Positions 16,298-32,180 of a DNA stretch of 37,416 nt are shown in pieces. The DNA is from Rhodobacter sp. Har01 (GTDB lineage Bacteria; Pseudomonadota; Alphaproteobacteria; Rhodobacterales; Rhodobacteraceae), in NCBI RefSeq assembly GCF_020564565.1, contig NZ_JAJCTD010000012.1, positions 1 to 37,416 on the forward strand. Direction: 5' to 3'. The notes beneath the pieces are model-generated. The model did not search any database, was not told the origin of the DNA, and saw nothing but the letters and a program-made list of their open reading frames with translations. The position numbers and the translations under genes were made by a program. Each line of letters opens with the position of its first letter. Within the stretch, counting starts at the first letter, position 1.

Positions 16298-17806
16298 GTG
16301 ACTGTCTCTCCGATCCTGGAACTGCGCGGTGTCTCGAAGAGCTTTGCCGCCACGGCGGCGTTGCGGGACATGAGCCTGTCGGTGCTGCCGGGCGAGGTGC
16401 ATGCCATCGTGGGCGAGAACGGGGCAGGGAAATCGACACTGATCAAGATCATGACCGGGGTCTATCAGCCCGACGCCGGGGAGGTTGTCGTCGAGGGGCG
16501 GCCGGTGGTGCTGCGCAGCACGCAAGAGGCGCAAGGGGCGGGCATCGCCGCGATCTATCAGGAGCCGATGGTGTTTCCCGATCTGGATGTGGCGGAAAAC
16601 ATCTTCATTTCGAACCGAGCCAAGGGCGCGGTGATGCACTGGGGCGCACTGTATCGCGAGGCCGAGGCGATTGTCGCCCAACTGGGCGTCGCGCTGGACG
16701 TGCGGCGCGCGGCCAGCGGGCTGACACTGGCCGAACAGCAGACGGTGGAGATCGCCCGCGCGCTGAGCCTGCAGGTGAAGGTGCTGATCATGGACGAGCC
16801 CACCGCCAGCCTGTCGGCGCATGAGGTGGCACGGCTGATGACCATCGCCCGGGCCTTGAAGGCGCAGGGCGTGGCGGTGATCTACATCAGCCACCGGCTG
16901 GACGAGATCTTTCGCATCGCCGACCGGGTGACGGTGATCCGCGACGGCCAGCACATCTCGACCCGGCCCATCGCCGAAGTCACCGAGGACGGCATGGTGG
17001 CCGAGATGGTGGGCCGCGCGCTGGAAAGCTTTGCGATGAAGACCGCCGCCAATCCGCATGGCGAGGTGCTGCTGTCGGTGCAGGGCCTGGGCCGCGCCGG
17101 GGTGTTCCACGGCGTCAGCTTCGATCTGGCGCGGGGCGAGGTGCTGTGCCTGGCCGGCCTGGTGGGCGCGCGGCGGACCGATGTGGCGCTGGCGTTGTTC
17201 GGCATCGCCCCGGCGACCGAGGGGCGGGTGGTGCTGGACGGTCGCGAGGTGGCGCTGACCACCCCGCGCGCGGCGATGGACCATGGCATCGCCTATGTCT
17301 CGGAGGACCGCCGCAAGCTGGGACTGGCGATGACGCTGCCGATCCTGGCCAATGTCTCGCTGGCCTCGCTGCGCAAGCTTCTGGGCGCCTTCGGGCTGAT
17401 CGACCGCAAGGCCGAACGCGCCATGGCCGAGGGTTATCGCAGGCAACTGGCGATCCGCGCGCCCGACGTGGGCACCGAAGTCAGCAAGCTGTCGGGCGGC
17501 AACCAGCAGAAGGTGATGCTGGCGAAGTGGCTGGAGACCAAGCCGCGCGTCCTGATCTTTGACGAGCCGACCCGCGGCATCGACGTGGGCGCCAAGGCCG
17601 AGGTGCACAACATCATCCGGCATCTGGCCGCCGAAGGGGTGGCGGTGCTGGTGATCTCGTCCGACCTGCCCGAGGTGCTGGCGCTGGCCGACCGCGTTCT
17701 GGTGATGCGCGAGGGGCGGCAGGCCGGGATATTGCTCATCGAACAGGCCAGCCAGGAACGGGTGATCGGCCTTGCCACCGGCCAGGGCGAAAGGACGGCG
17801 GCATGA
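16298..17806 (+). CDS. rhaT: Rhamnose ABC transporter, ATP-binding protein (double NBD)
   Basis: This is the 502-residue energising subunit of the importer, with two fused nucleotide-binding domains as in RbsA/XylG. Domain 1 has Walker A GENGAGKST, a degenerate signature LTLAEQQ and Walker B VLIMDEPTASLS. Domain 2 has a degenerate Walker A LVGARRTD, normal for the second half in this family, then LSGGNQQK and VLIFDEPTRGID. The start is GTG at 16298; AGGAAGGG ends 9 nt upstream. The stop overlaps the rhaP start (ATGA). Despite the shared name it is unrelated to the enteric RhaT symporter. Confidence 0.95.
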   Translation: MTVSPILELRGVSKSFAATAALRDMSLSVLPGEVHAIVGENGAGKSTLIKIMTGVYQPDAGEVVVEGRPVVLRSTQEAQGAGIAAIYQEPMVFPDLDVAENIFISNRAKGAVMHWGALYREAEAIVAQLGVALDVRRAASGLTLAEQQTVEIARALSLQVKVLIMDEPTASLSAHEVARLMTIARALKAQGVAVIYISHRLDEIFRIADRVTVIRDGQHISTRPIAEVTEDGMVAEMVGRALESFAMKTAANPHGEVLLSVQGLGRAGVFHGVSFDLARGEVLCLAGLVGARRTDVALALFGIAPATEGRVVLDGREVALTTPRAAMDHGIAYVSEDRRKLGLAMTLPILANVSLASLRKLLGAFGLIDRKAERAMAEGYRRQLAIRAPDVGTEVSKLSGGNQQKVMLAKWLETKPRVLIFDEPTRGIDVGAKAEVHNIIRHLAAEGVAVLVISSDLPEVLALADRVLVMREGRQAGILLIEQASQERVIGLATGQGERTAA

Positions 17807-18816
17807 GCGGCCTGCTGACCCGCATCTCGCCGCAGACCCTGCGCCTGGTAGCGCTGGCGCTGGCGCTCTTGGCGACGATCCTGTTCTTCTCGACCCAGAT
17901 CGACGGCTACCTGTCGGCGCGGATGTTCAACCGCATCAGCACTTCGGCCGCGGTGGTGCTGCCGGTGGCGGTGGGGCAGGCCATCGTGATCATGACCCGC
18001 AACATCGACCTGTCGATCGGGTCCACGGTGGGCGTCGTCGCCTATCTGACCGGCGGCTTCCTGGGCAGCCACCCCGAGCTGCATCCCGCCCTGGCGCTGG
18101 CCTTTGCCATGGGCGTGGGCGGCTTGGCGGGGGCGATCAACGGTGTGCTGGTGGCCTGGGGGCGGGTGCCGTCGATCATCGTGACGCTGGGCACCCTCGC
18201 GCTGTTCCGCACCTTTCTGGTCGAGGTGTCGGACGCCCGCACCATCACCACGGCCAGCCTGCCGCAATGGCTGGTCGACCTGCCGCAGGCGACGGTGCTG
18301 TCGGTCGGCGGGCTGGATGTCCGGGTGACCGTGGTCATGGCGGTGGTGGCCTGCGCCGTGATGGGGCTGGCGCTGGGCCGGCTGCGGGCGGCGCGCAAGT
18401 TCTATGCGGTGGGGTCGAACCCCGACGCCGCGGTGATGGCGGGGATCAACGCCAAGCGGGTCGTCTTTGTGGCCTTCATGCTGTCGGGCGCGCTGGCGGG
18501 GCTGTCGGGGTTCATCTTCCTGGCCAAGTTCGGCAACATCACCGTGGTCGCCGGCATGGGGATGGAGCTCAAGTCCGTCGCCGCCGTGGTGGTGGGCGGC
18601 GTGTCGATCCTGGGCGGGTCGGGCACCATGCTGGGGGTGCTGATCGGCACCGTGCTGGTCGACACCATCGACAATTCGTTGACCCGCTGGGCGCTGGTCA
18701 GCGAGTTCTGGCGCGATGCGCTGCTGGGCATGCTGATCATGGCCGCGGTGACGGTGGACACCTTCGCCAGCCGGTCGCTGGGCCGGCTGAAGGCCGGGTC
18801 GGGGGGCGCGGGATGA
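17803..18816 (+). CDS. rhaP: Rhamnose ABC transporter, permease 1
   Basis: This is an inner-membrane channel subunit of the RbsC/BPD_transp_2 family, 337 residues with about eight to ten hydrophobic segments. Typical family sequences are MTRNIDLSIGSTVG in the first third, the cytoplasmic AVGSNPDAAVMAGINAKR and LKSVAAVVVGGVSILGGSG near the end. It overlaps rhaT and rhaQ by 4 bp on each side (ATGA), so all three are made together. It should pair with RhaQ as a heterodimer over RhaT. Confidence 0.94.
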   Translation: MSGLLTRISPQTLRLVALALALLATILFFSTQIDGYLSARMFNRISTSAAVVLPVAVGQAIVIMTRNIDLSIGSTVGVVAYLTGGFLGSHPELHPALALAFAMGVGGLAGAINGVLVAWGRVPSIIVTLGTLALFRTFLVEVSDARTITTASLPQWLVDLPQATVLSVGGLDVRVTVVMAVVACAVMGLALGRLRAARKFYAVGSNPDAAVMAGINAKRVVFVAFMLSGALAGLSGFIFLAKFGNITVVAGMGMELKSVAAVVVGGVSILGGSGTMLGVLIGTVLVDTIDNSLTRWALVSEFWRDALLGMLIMAAVTVDTFASRSLGRLKAGSGGAG

Positions 18817-19766
18817 TGCAGGCGCTGAAGTCCTGGGAAGGTGGTCTTCTGGCGATCTTCCTGGCCACGCTGGCCGCGAATGCCGTTCTGGCGCCCGAGT
18901 TCCTGACGGTGCAGAACCAGATCAACCTGTTCCAGCTGTCGATCGAGAAGATCATCGTCGCGCTGGTGATGACGCTGATCATCCTGAATGCCGAGATCGA
19001 CCTCTCCGTCGCCTCGGTCATGGGGCTGTCGGCGGCGACGTTCGGATACCTGGCCCATGCCGGATGGGGCGGCGGGCCGGCGATCCTGGCCTGCCTGGGG
19101 GTCGGGCTGGCGGCGGGCGCGATCAACGCGCTGCTCATCGCGCGGGCGGGGATTCCGTCGCTGGTGGTGACGCTGGCCATGCTGATCGGCTTTCGCGGCC
19201 TCGCGCGCGTGCTGGTCAAGGACCAGAGCCTGGGGGATTTTCCGGCCTGGTTCACCGACCTGGGGCAAAAGGGCCTGATCGGCCCCCTGCCGCTGTCGCT
19301 GGTGCTGTTCGTGGTGCTGCTGGTGGGCTTGGGGGTGCTCTTGCACCGCACCGGCTTTGGCCGGCAGGTGGTGGTGATCGGCACCAATGCCGAGGTGGCG
19401 CGGTTTTCCGGGCTGAACGTGGCGCGCGTGAAGACGGTGCTGTTCCTGATGTCCAGCGTCGTCGCGGCGGTGGCCGGGGTGCTGTACGCCGCCCGGCTGG
19501 GCAGCGTCCGCGGCGACGCGGCGCTGGGGTTCGAGCTGGACATCATCACCATGGTCCTGTTGGGCGGGGTTTCCATCTTCGGTGGCCGGGGGTCGATGGT
19601 CGGCGTTGTCCTGTCGATCCTGATCATCCTGAACCTGCGCAACGGGATGGCGCTGACCAACATCACCGGGCACATCCAGACCGGCGTGATCGGGGTGCTG
19701 CTGATCGCCTCGGTCCTGCTGCCGAACCTGATTGCCGACCTGCGCGCCCGCCGCGCGCGAGGATAG
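18813..19766 (+). CDS. rhaQ: Rhamnose ABC transporter, permease 2
   Basis: This is the second membrane subunit of the importer, 317 residues in the same RbsC-type family as RhaP. It shows ILNAEIDLSVASVMGLSAAT, VVIGTNAEVARFSGLNVARVK and MVLLGGVSIFGGRGSMVG. The start ATG at 18813 overlaps the rhaP stop; a second ATG follows directly, so the true first residue could be either. An upstream extension of the frame would run through rhaP and was not accepted. It is followed by rhaU after 10 bp. Confidence 0.94.
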   Translation: MMQALKSWEGGLLAIFLATLAANAVLAPEFLTVQNQINLFQLSIEKIIVALVMTLIILNAEIDLSVASVMGLSAATFGYLAHAGWGGGPAILACLGVGLAAGAINALLIARAGIPSLVVTLAMLIGFRGLARVLVKDQSLGDFPAWFTDLGQKGLIGPLPLSLVLFVVLLVGLGVLLHRTGFGRQVVVIGTNAEVARFSGLNVARVKTVLFLMSSVVAAVAGVLYAARLGSVRGDAALGFELDIITMVLLGGVSIFGGRGSMVGVVLSILIILNLRNGMALTNITGHIQTGVIGVLLIASVLLPNLIADLRARRARG

Positions 19767-19776
19767 GGAGGAGCGA

Positions 19777-20091
19777 ATGCAACGCCACGCCTTCAAGATG
19801 TTCCTGAACCCGGGGGCCGGGGCGGAGTATATCCGCCGGCATGACGAGATCTGGCCCGAACTGGTGGCCCTGCTGCGCGACGCCGGCATCTCGAACTACT
19901 CGATCCACCTTGATCGAGAGACCGGCGTGCTGTTCGGCTATCTGGAGCGGCGCGACGACCACGGCATGGCCAGCTTGCCCGACCATCCGGTGATGCGGCG
20001 CTGGTGGGCCTTCATGGGCGACCTGATGCAGACGAACCCGGACGGATCGCCGGTGGCGGTGGACCTGGCGGAGACCTTCTACATGGCCTGA
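19777..20091 (+). CDS. rhaU: L-rhamnose mutarotase
   Basis: This is a small cytoplasmic enzyme that interconverts alpha- and beta-L-rhamnose, supplying the anomer used by the isomerase. The 104 residues match the usual length of the RhaM/RhaU family. Tyr18 and His22 fall at the active-site positions known from E. coli RhaM, and YSIHLDRETGVLFGYLE and RWWAFMGDLM are family segments. The ATG at 19777 has GGGAGGAG 3-4 nt upstream. In R. leguminosarum the equivalent rhaU is part of the transport operon, as here. Its last 13 bp overlap the end of rhaK on the other strand. Confidence 0.95.
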   Translation: MQRHAFKMFLNPGAGAEYIRRHDEIWPELVALLRDAGISNYSIHLDRETGVLFGYLERRDDHGMASLPDHPVMRRWWAFMGDLMQTNPDGSPVAVDLAETFYMA

Positions 20092-21449
20092 CGGGCGGCG
20101 ACCTCGGCCCGCCAGCGGGCGGCATAGGCGCGCCACAGCGGGTCAGCCTCGGGCAGAACCGGCGCGGGGTCGGGTCGGGCGCTGTGCAGCGGCCCGGCCA
20201 GCAGCGCCGCACCAAGGCCAGTGCCCGCCCCCTGCCCGGTGGCGATGACCGGGCGGCCAGTGGCGGTGGCCAGCATCCGGGCAAAGGCGCGGTTGGCGCC
20301 GAACGGGCCTTCGACATAGGTCGGGCCGGCGGCGCCGATCAGCCGCAGGCACTCGGCCCCGGTCAGCGCGGCCTGGAACGAGGCGGCCGCGGTGCGTTCG
20401 CCGTCGGTTTCCGGCTCACCGGGAACCCAGGCGAAGTCCTGCCCCGGAAACGGGCCGGTGTCAGGGTGGTGCGAGGGCAAGGCCAGGGTGGGCCGGCCCA
20501 GCACCGCCCGTTCCTCTTGCGGCGTGGGGGTCACCATGCGGCCTTTCGTCACCTCGTCGAACTCGCGCCCGGCCATGGCGCGGGCGGTGGGGGTCGGTTG
20601 ACCCTTTGCGTTGACGTTCACCAGCACGTCGCGGGTGGGGTCCAGCGGCGCTGTCACCCCGCCAAGCGCCATCGCGATCATCCAGGTTCCGGTGGACAGC
20701 ACCGAAAGCGCCCCCTCGCGGCCCAGATAGGGCAGCAACGAGGCGTTGGAATCGTGGATGCCGCACAGGACGGGCGTGTCGGTCGGCAGGCCGGTGGCCG
20801 TCGCGATGTCGGGCAGGATCGGCCCCAACCGGGTGGCGGCAGGGCGCAGCGGCGGGAACAGGCCGCGCCAGCCCATCCGGTCGACCAGCGACGAGAATTC
20901 CCCCGTCCATGGCGCCCACAGGTCGGTGTGGCAACCCAGCGAGGTGGCCTCGCTGGCCGCGACGCCGGTCAGGCGGAAGGCCCAGTATTGCGGCAGGGTC
21001 AGGATGTGCCGGGCGCGGGCAAAGCCGTCGGGGAACCGCTCCGACAGCCAGTAAAGCTGGGAGCCCAGGTTCAGCCCCAGAGGCAGGCGCGGCGAGCCGG
21101 TCTCAGGGAAGGCCGGGCGGAGGGCGTCATAGGCGCCCGCCAAGGCGTCGGGGCCATCGTGTTCATAGTCCAGGACCGGCAGCGCCAGATCGCCATCTCC
21201 GGCCACCAGCGCCGCCGCGGCACCGTGGGTGGTGATCGAGATCGCGTCCACCGGGCCGTCGCGGCCAAGGTCGCGCAGGCCCTCCCTCACGAAGGACCAC
21301 AGCGCGGGCAGGTCGAAATGCGGATAGGGGCCGCCGGCAAGCACCGCGTTGGGGCGCCTTGCCGTCACCGTCTCGGACCCGGTCGCAAGGTCCACCCGCA
21401 AGACCTTGGCATTGGTCTTGCCGATGTCGATCACCGCGATATGGCGCAT
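20079..21449 (-). CDS. rhaK: L-rhamnulokinase, FGGY family (rhizobial RhaK type)
   Basis: This ATP-dependent kinase makes L-rhamnulose-1-phosphate. The 456 residues begin MRHIAVIDIGKTNAKVL, the phosphate-1 motif of the FGGY fold. GIHDSNASLLPYL and STGTWMIAMA lie in the centre, and the C-terminal GQGAGTGLGAALLAGP is the adenosine region. I prefer the ATG at 21449, 7 nt after AGGGGG; the ATG at 21455 is too close, and the frame extends into the neighbouring oxidoreductase gene. Here it is not in the rhaRSTPQU operon as in Rhizobium. It runs towards rhaU and overlaps it by 13 bp, so it needs its own promoter or read-through from the oxidoreductase gene 49 bp upstream. Confidence 0.93.
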   Translation of the reverse strand: MRHIAVIDIGKTNAKVLRVDLATGSETVTARRPNAVLAGGPYPHFDLPALWSFVREGLRDLGRDGPVDAISITTHGAAAALVAGDGDLALPVLDYEHDGPDALAGAYDALRPAFPETGSPRLPLGLNLGSQLYWLSERFPDGFARARHILTLPQYWAFRLTGVAASEATSLGCHTDLWAPWTGEFSSLVDRMGWRGLFPPLRPAATRLGPILPDIATATGLPTDTPVLCGIHDSNASLLPYLGREGALSVLSTGTWMIAMALGGVTAPLDPTRDVLVNVNAKGQPTPTARAMAGREFDEVTKGRMVTPTPQEERAVLGRPTLALPSHHPDTGPFPGQDFAWVPGEPETDGERTAAASFQAALTGAECLRLIGAAGPTYVEGPFGANRAFARMLATATGRPVIATGQGAGTGLGAALLAGPLHSARPDPAPVLPEADPLWRAYAARWRAEVAARQAM

Positions 21450-21498
21450 GGCCATTCCCCCTGCCCCAGCCTGCCCGGCACCGGCCACGCGGGCCAGT

Positions 21499-22722
21499 CT
21501 AGCCGCCGGCAATGCGGGTGGCGAGGTATTCGGCGTCGTGCCAGACGCCCCAGATGAAGGGCGAGGCGCGGCGTGACAGCCAGGCAAGCCCCAGGAAATA
21601 CAGGCCCGGAACCTGCGTCACCCCCTTCAGGTGCGCCGGCCGACCCTGCGCGTCAAAGGCGCCGGGAACCTGCAGCCAGCCGAAATCCAGCGCAAAGCCG
21701 GTGGCCCAGACGATGCTGGCGATGCCCTCGCTGGCCAGGTCCAGCGACCGGATCGGATCGGTCACGCACTCGGGCAGGGGGCCAAGCGTGCGGGCCTCGG
21801 GTTCGGGCGGCAGCGGGATGTCGTGGGCCTGAACATAGGCGTCGGCCTCGTCCAGAACCGACAGGAAATTGGCGTCGCCCCGGGCGATGTTGCCGGCCAG
21901 GTCATCGGCAAAGCGAAGGGTGCCCTTGTCAAAAGCAATGGTGCGGCCGACCAGCGTCATCCCGCGCGCGGCAAGGCCGCGGAAGTCGATGGTGCGGCCC
22001 CCATGCGCGCCGCTGACGGCAATGGTCACATGCTCCATCCCCGGTGCCACGGTGGGGGCGTCCCACTTGCCCAGCACACCCAGCCACCAGACGAAATCGC
22101 GCCCGCGATAGCGGATCGGCGGGCGGTCGTGCGGGCCGACCGAGAGAAACACCTTGCGGCCCGCGCGCTGCAATTCGTCGGCGATCTGCACGCCCGACGA
22201 TCCCGCACCGACCACCAGCACCGCGCCAGCGGGCAACTGGCCCGGGTTGCGGTAGCCCGCCGAGTGGACCTGGAAGATGCCCGCGCTGTCGGGCACCACG
22301 GCCGGGAGGATCGGCTTCTGGAACGGGCCGGTGGCGGCGACGACGGTTTTCGCCTCGATCACGCCGGCAGAGGTCTCGGCGCGGAAGGTGCCGTCCGGCT
22401 TGCGGGTCAGCGCGGTGACGTTCACGCCGCAGCGGATGGGGGCCTTGATGCGGGCCGCGTAGTCCTCGAAATAGCGGACGATGCGGTCTTTCGGGGCGAA
22501 GGCGAAGGGATCGACGCCCTGGAAGCTGAGGTTCGGAAAGCGGTCGTGCCAGGCCGGGCCGTTGGCCACCAGACTGTCCCAGCGCTGGGTCCGCCAGCGT
22601 TCGGCGATGCGGTCGCGCTCCAGCACCAGATGCGGGATGCCGCGGGCGCCCAGATGCTCGCTCATCGCAATCCCGGCCTGGCCGCCGCCGACGATCAGCG
22701 TGTGGGTGGCTTCAACGGACAT
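21499..22722 (-). CDS. FAD/NAD(P)-dependent oxidoreductase, flavin-monooxygenase-like (CzcO type)
   Basis: This is a 407-residue flavoprotein with two dinucleotide-binding motifs: GGGQAG near residue 12 for FAD and GAGSSG around residue 173 for NADPH. FQVHSAGYRNP between them resembles the F-x-G-x3-H-S-x2-Y fingerprint of class B flavin monooxygenases. A late ATGFALDFGWL is also typical. It has no signal peptide or membrane segment. The ATG at 22722 has GGGGAAG upstream. It lies between the rpoC terminator and rhaK on the same strand as rhaK. Its substrate is unknown, and a link to rhamnose is possible but not indicated by any residue. Confidence 0.82.
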   Translation of the reverse strand: MSVEATHTLIVGGGQAGIAMSEHLGARGIPHLVLERDRIAERWRTQRWDSLVANGPAWHDRFPNLSFQGVDPFAFAPKDRIVRYFEDYAARIKAPIRCGVNVTALTRKPDGTFRAETSAGVIEAKTVVAATGPFQKPILPAVVPDSAGIFQVHSAGYRNPGQLPAGAVLVVGAGSSGVQIADELQRAGRKVFLSVGPHDRPPIRYRGRDFVWWLGVLGKWDAPTVAPGMEHVTIAVSGAHGGRTIDFRGLAARGMTLVGRTIAFDKGTLRFADDLAGNIARGDANFLSVLDEADAYVQAHDIPLPPEPEARTLGPLPECVTDPIRSLDLASEGIASIVWATGFALDFGWLQVPGAFDAQGRPAHLKGVTQVPGLYFLGLAWLSRRASPFIWGVWHDAEYLATRIAGG

Positions 22723-22763
22723 GACTTCCCCTTCGCAGAACCCAAAGACCCCGCCGATTGATG

Positions 22764-22781
22764 TATGCGAGAGTCTGCATA
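22764..22781. promoter_or_regulatory. Short inverted repeat upstream of the oxidoreductase gene
   Basis: TATGC (22764-22768) and GCATA (22777-22781) form a 5-bp inverted repeat with an 8-bp spacer, 42 bp before the start codon at 22722. The spacing suits a dimeric repressor site. No promoter hexamers are clear around it and no regulator gene is adjacent, so this is only a weak candidate operator. Confidence 0.25.
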
Positions 22782-22841
22782 GGGAGAACCATTTTCTCTC
22801 TAGGCGCCGATTAGCCTTCGCCTATCCCGTCAGCCCGACGC

Positions 22842-22896
22842 AAGGCCCCCCGGAGACGGCGGGGTGGGCGGGTGGGCGCCGTCTCCGGGGGGCCTT
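22842..22896. repeat. 20-bp stem with a G-quadruplex-type loop
   Basis: Perfect complementary 20-base arms (22842-22861 and 22877-22896) start AAGGCCCCCC and end GGGGGGCCTT. The 15-nt loop reads GGGTGGGCGGGTGGG on the plus strand, four G-tracts with single-base loops. It lies 17 bp beyond the rpoC terminator in the direction of rpoC transcription. For minus-strand transcription the G-rich strand is the template. It may be a second barrier between rpoC and the accessory genes. No T-run follows on either strand. Confidence 0.75.
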
Positions 22897-22912
22897 TGCC
22901 CGGCCGGCAAGG

Positions 22913-22944
22913 AAAAACCCCGCCGGCCTTGCGGGCGGCGGGGC
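22913..22944 (-). terminator. Rho-independent terminator of the rpoBC operon
   Basis: On the minus strand the stem CCCCGCCG/CGGCGGGG (22943-22936 and 22925-22918) has a 10-nt loop and is followed directly by five Ts (22917-22913). It lies 30 bp after the rpoC stop and has all the features of an intrinsic terminator. Confidence 0.9.
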
Positions 22945-22973
22945 TCCTGTTGTCACGCCCGAAGGCCGGACGG

Positions 22974-27260
<4,287 letters not shown>

Positions 27261-27304
27261 TTCCAAATCCTTGAAAGGAGGCTGCGGTCAGAGGCAGGGC
27301 GACC

Positions 27305-27355
27305 CCGATTTTTCGTCGAAAAATCGGAGTCACGAGTTTTCGACGAAAACTCGTG
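27305..27355. repeat. Inverted pair of TTTTCG-T-CGAAAA palindromes in the rpoB-rpoC gap
   Basis: The first palindrome has 11-bp arms around T27316 (27305-27315 / 27317-27327). The second has 12-bp arms around A27343 (27331-27342 / 27344-27355), only 3 nt further on. They share the core of the pair at 10702-10763 in the same relative orientation, with different but complementary outer bases. The element begins 2 nt after the rpoB stop in the direction of transcription, so every full rpoBC messenger carries both hairpins. Confidence 0.9.
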
Positions 27356-27357
27356 CC

Positions 27358-31494
<4,137 letters not shown>

Positions 31495-31674
31495 GCTCGT
31501 CGTAACCTTTCATCTTTTCGCCGGCGCGGGCTTCCGTCGGGCCACGGAAGGCGCGCCGATTGGCGAGGGAACGTGCGGTTCCATACCTGCCACCTGTCCC
31601 GTCAGGCGGCTCCCGAACCGGTGATCGCACCCGGAACGAGGCTTTGCAGGAAAGCCCCCTTCAAGACGCGATTT

Positions 31675-31704
31675 GGCTGGGGGCAGGCGATGCTGCCCCC
31701 AGCC
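31675..31704 (-). promoter_or_regulatory. Stem-loop in the rplL-rpoB gap (attenuator or processing site)
   Basis: Perfect 11-bp arms GGCTGGGGGCA (31675-31685) and TGCCCCCAGCC (31694-31704) with an 8-nt loop lie 36 bp after the rplL stop. A smaller palindrome GCGGAAGGTTCCGC (31719-31732) precedes it. In E. coli the same gap holds a partial terminator and an RNase III site that set the L12 to RpoB ratio. The position suggests the same role here. No T-run follows. Confidence 0.6.
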
Positions 31705-31740
31705 GCAAAATCATCGCAGCGGAAGGTTCCGCACGCGCGA

Positions 31741-32115
31741 TTACTTGAGCTCGACCTTGGCGCCAGCGTCTTCGAGCTTCTTCTTCATCGTCTCGGCGTC
31801 AGCCTTGGTCGCGCCTTCCTTCACCTTGCCGCCAGCTTCGACAAGGTTCTTCGCCTCGACGAGGCCCAGGCCGGTGATGGCGCGGACTTCCTTGATGACG
31901 TTGATCTTGTTCGGGCCGGCGTCGGTCAGGACGACATCGAACTCGGTCTTTTCTTCCACGGCTTCGGCGGCGGCGGCCGGGCCGGCAGCCATCATGACGG
32001 CGCCACCGGCGGCCGGCTCGATGCCATACTTGTCCTTGAGGATGGTCTTCAGTTCCTGCGCTTGCAGAAGGGTCAGACCGACGATGTCTTCGGCGAGTTT
32101 GTTCAGATCAGCCAT
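31741..32115 (-). CDS. rplL: 50S ribosomal protein L7/L12
   Basis: L12 is the stalk protein that recruits translation GTPases. The 124 residues comprise an N-terminal dimerisation domain (MADLNKLAEDIVGLTLLQAQEL), an Ala/Gly-rich hinge (about residues 37-53) and a C-terminal domain (EKTEFDVVLTDAGPNKINVIKEVR). I chose the ATG at 32115, the family start; an ATG three codons earlier (32124) is in frame but gives an atypical MRK extension. It lies 65 bp after rplJ. Confidence 0.97.
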   Translation of the reverse strand: MADLNKLAEDIVGLTLLQAQELKTILKDKYGIEPAAGGAVMMAAGPAAAAEAVEEKTEFDVVLTDAGPNKINVIKEVRAITGLGLVEAKNLVEAGGKVKEGATKADAETMKKKLEDAGAKVELK

Positions 32116-32180
32116 TTTTCTCATTCCGTATGTTAGATGGGTTCCAACGACGTGTGTTCAACCACGAAGGATGCCGAAGA

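Noticed and set aside
16298..17806. Second nucleotide-binding domain of RhaT lost by mutation (degenerate Walker A)
   Set aside because: A degenerate second Walker A (LVGARRTD) is normal in the RbsA/XylG type of double ATPase; the signature and Walker B of that half are intact.
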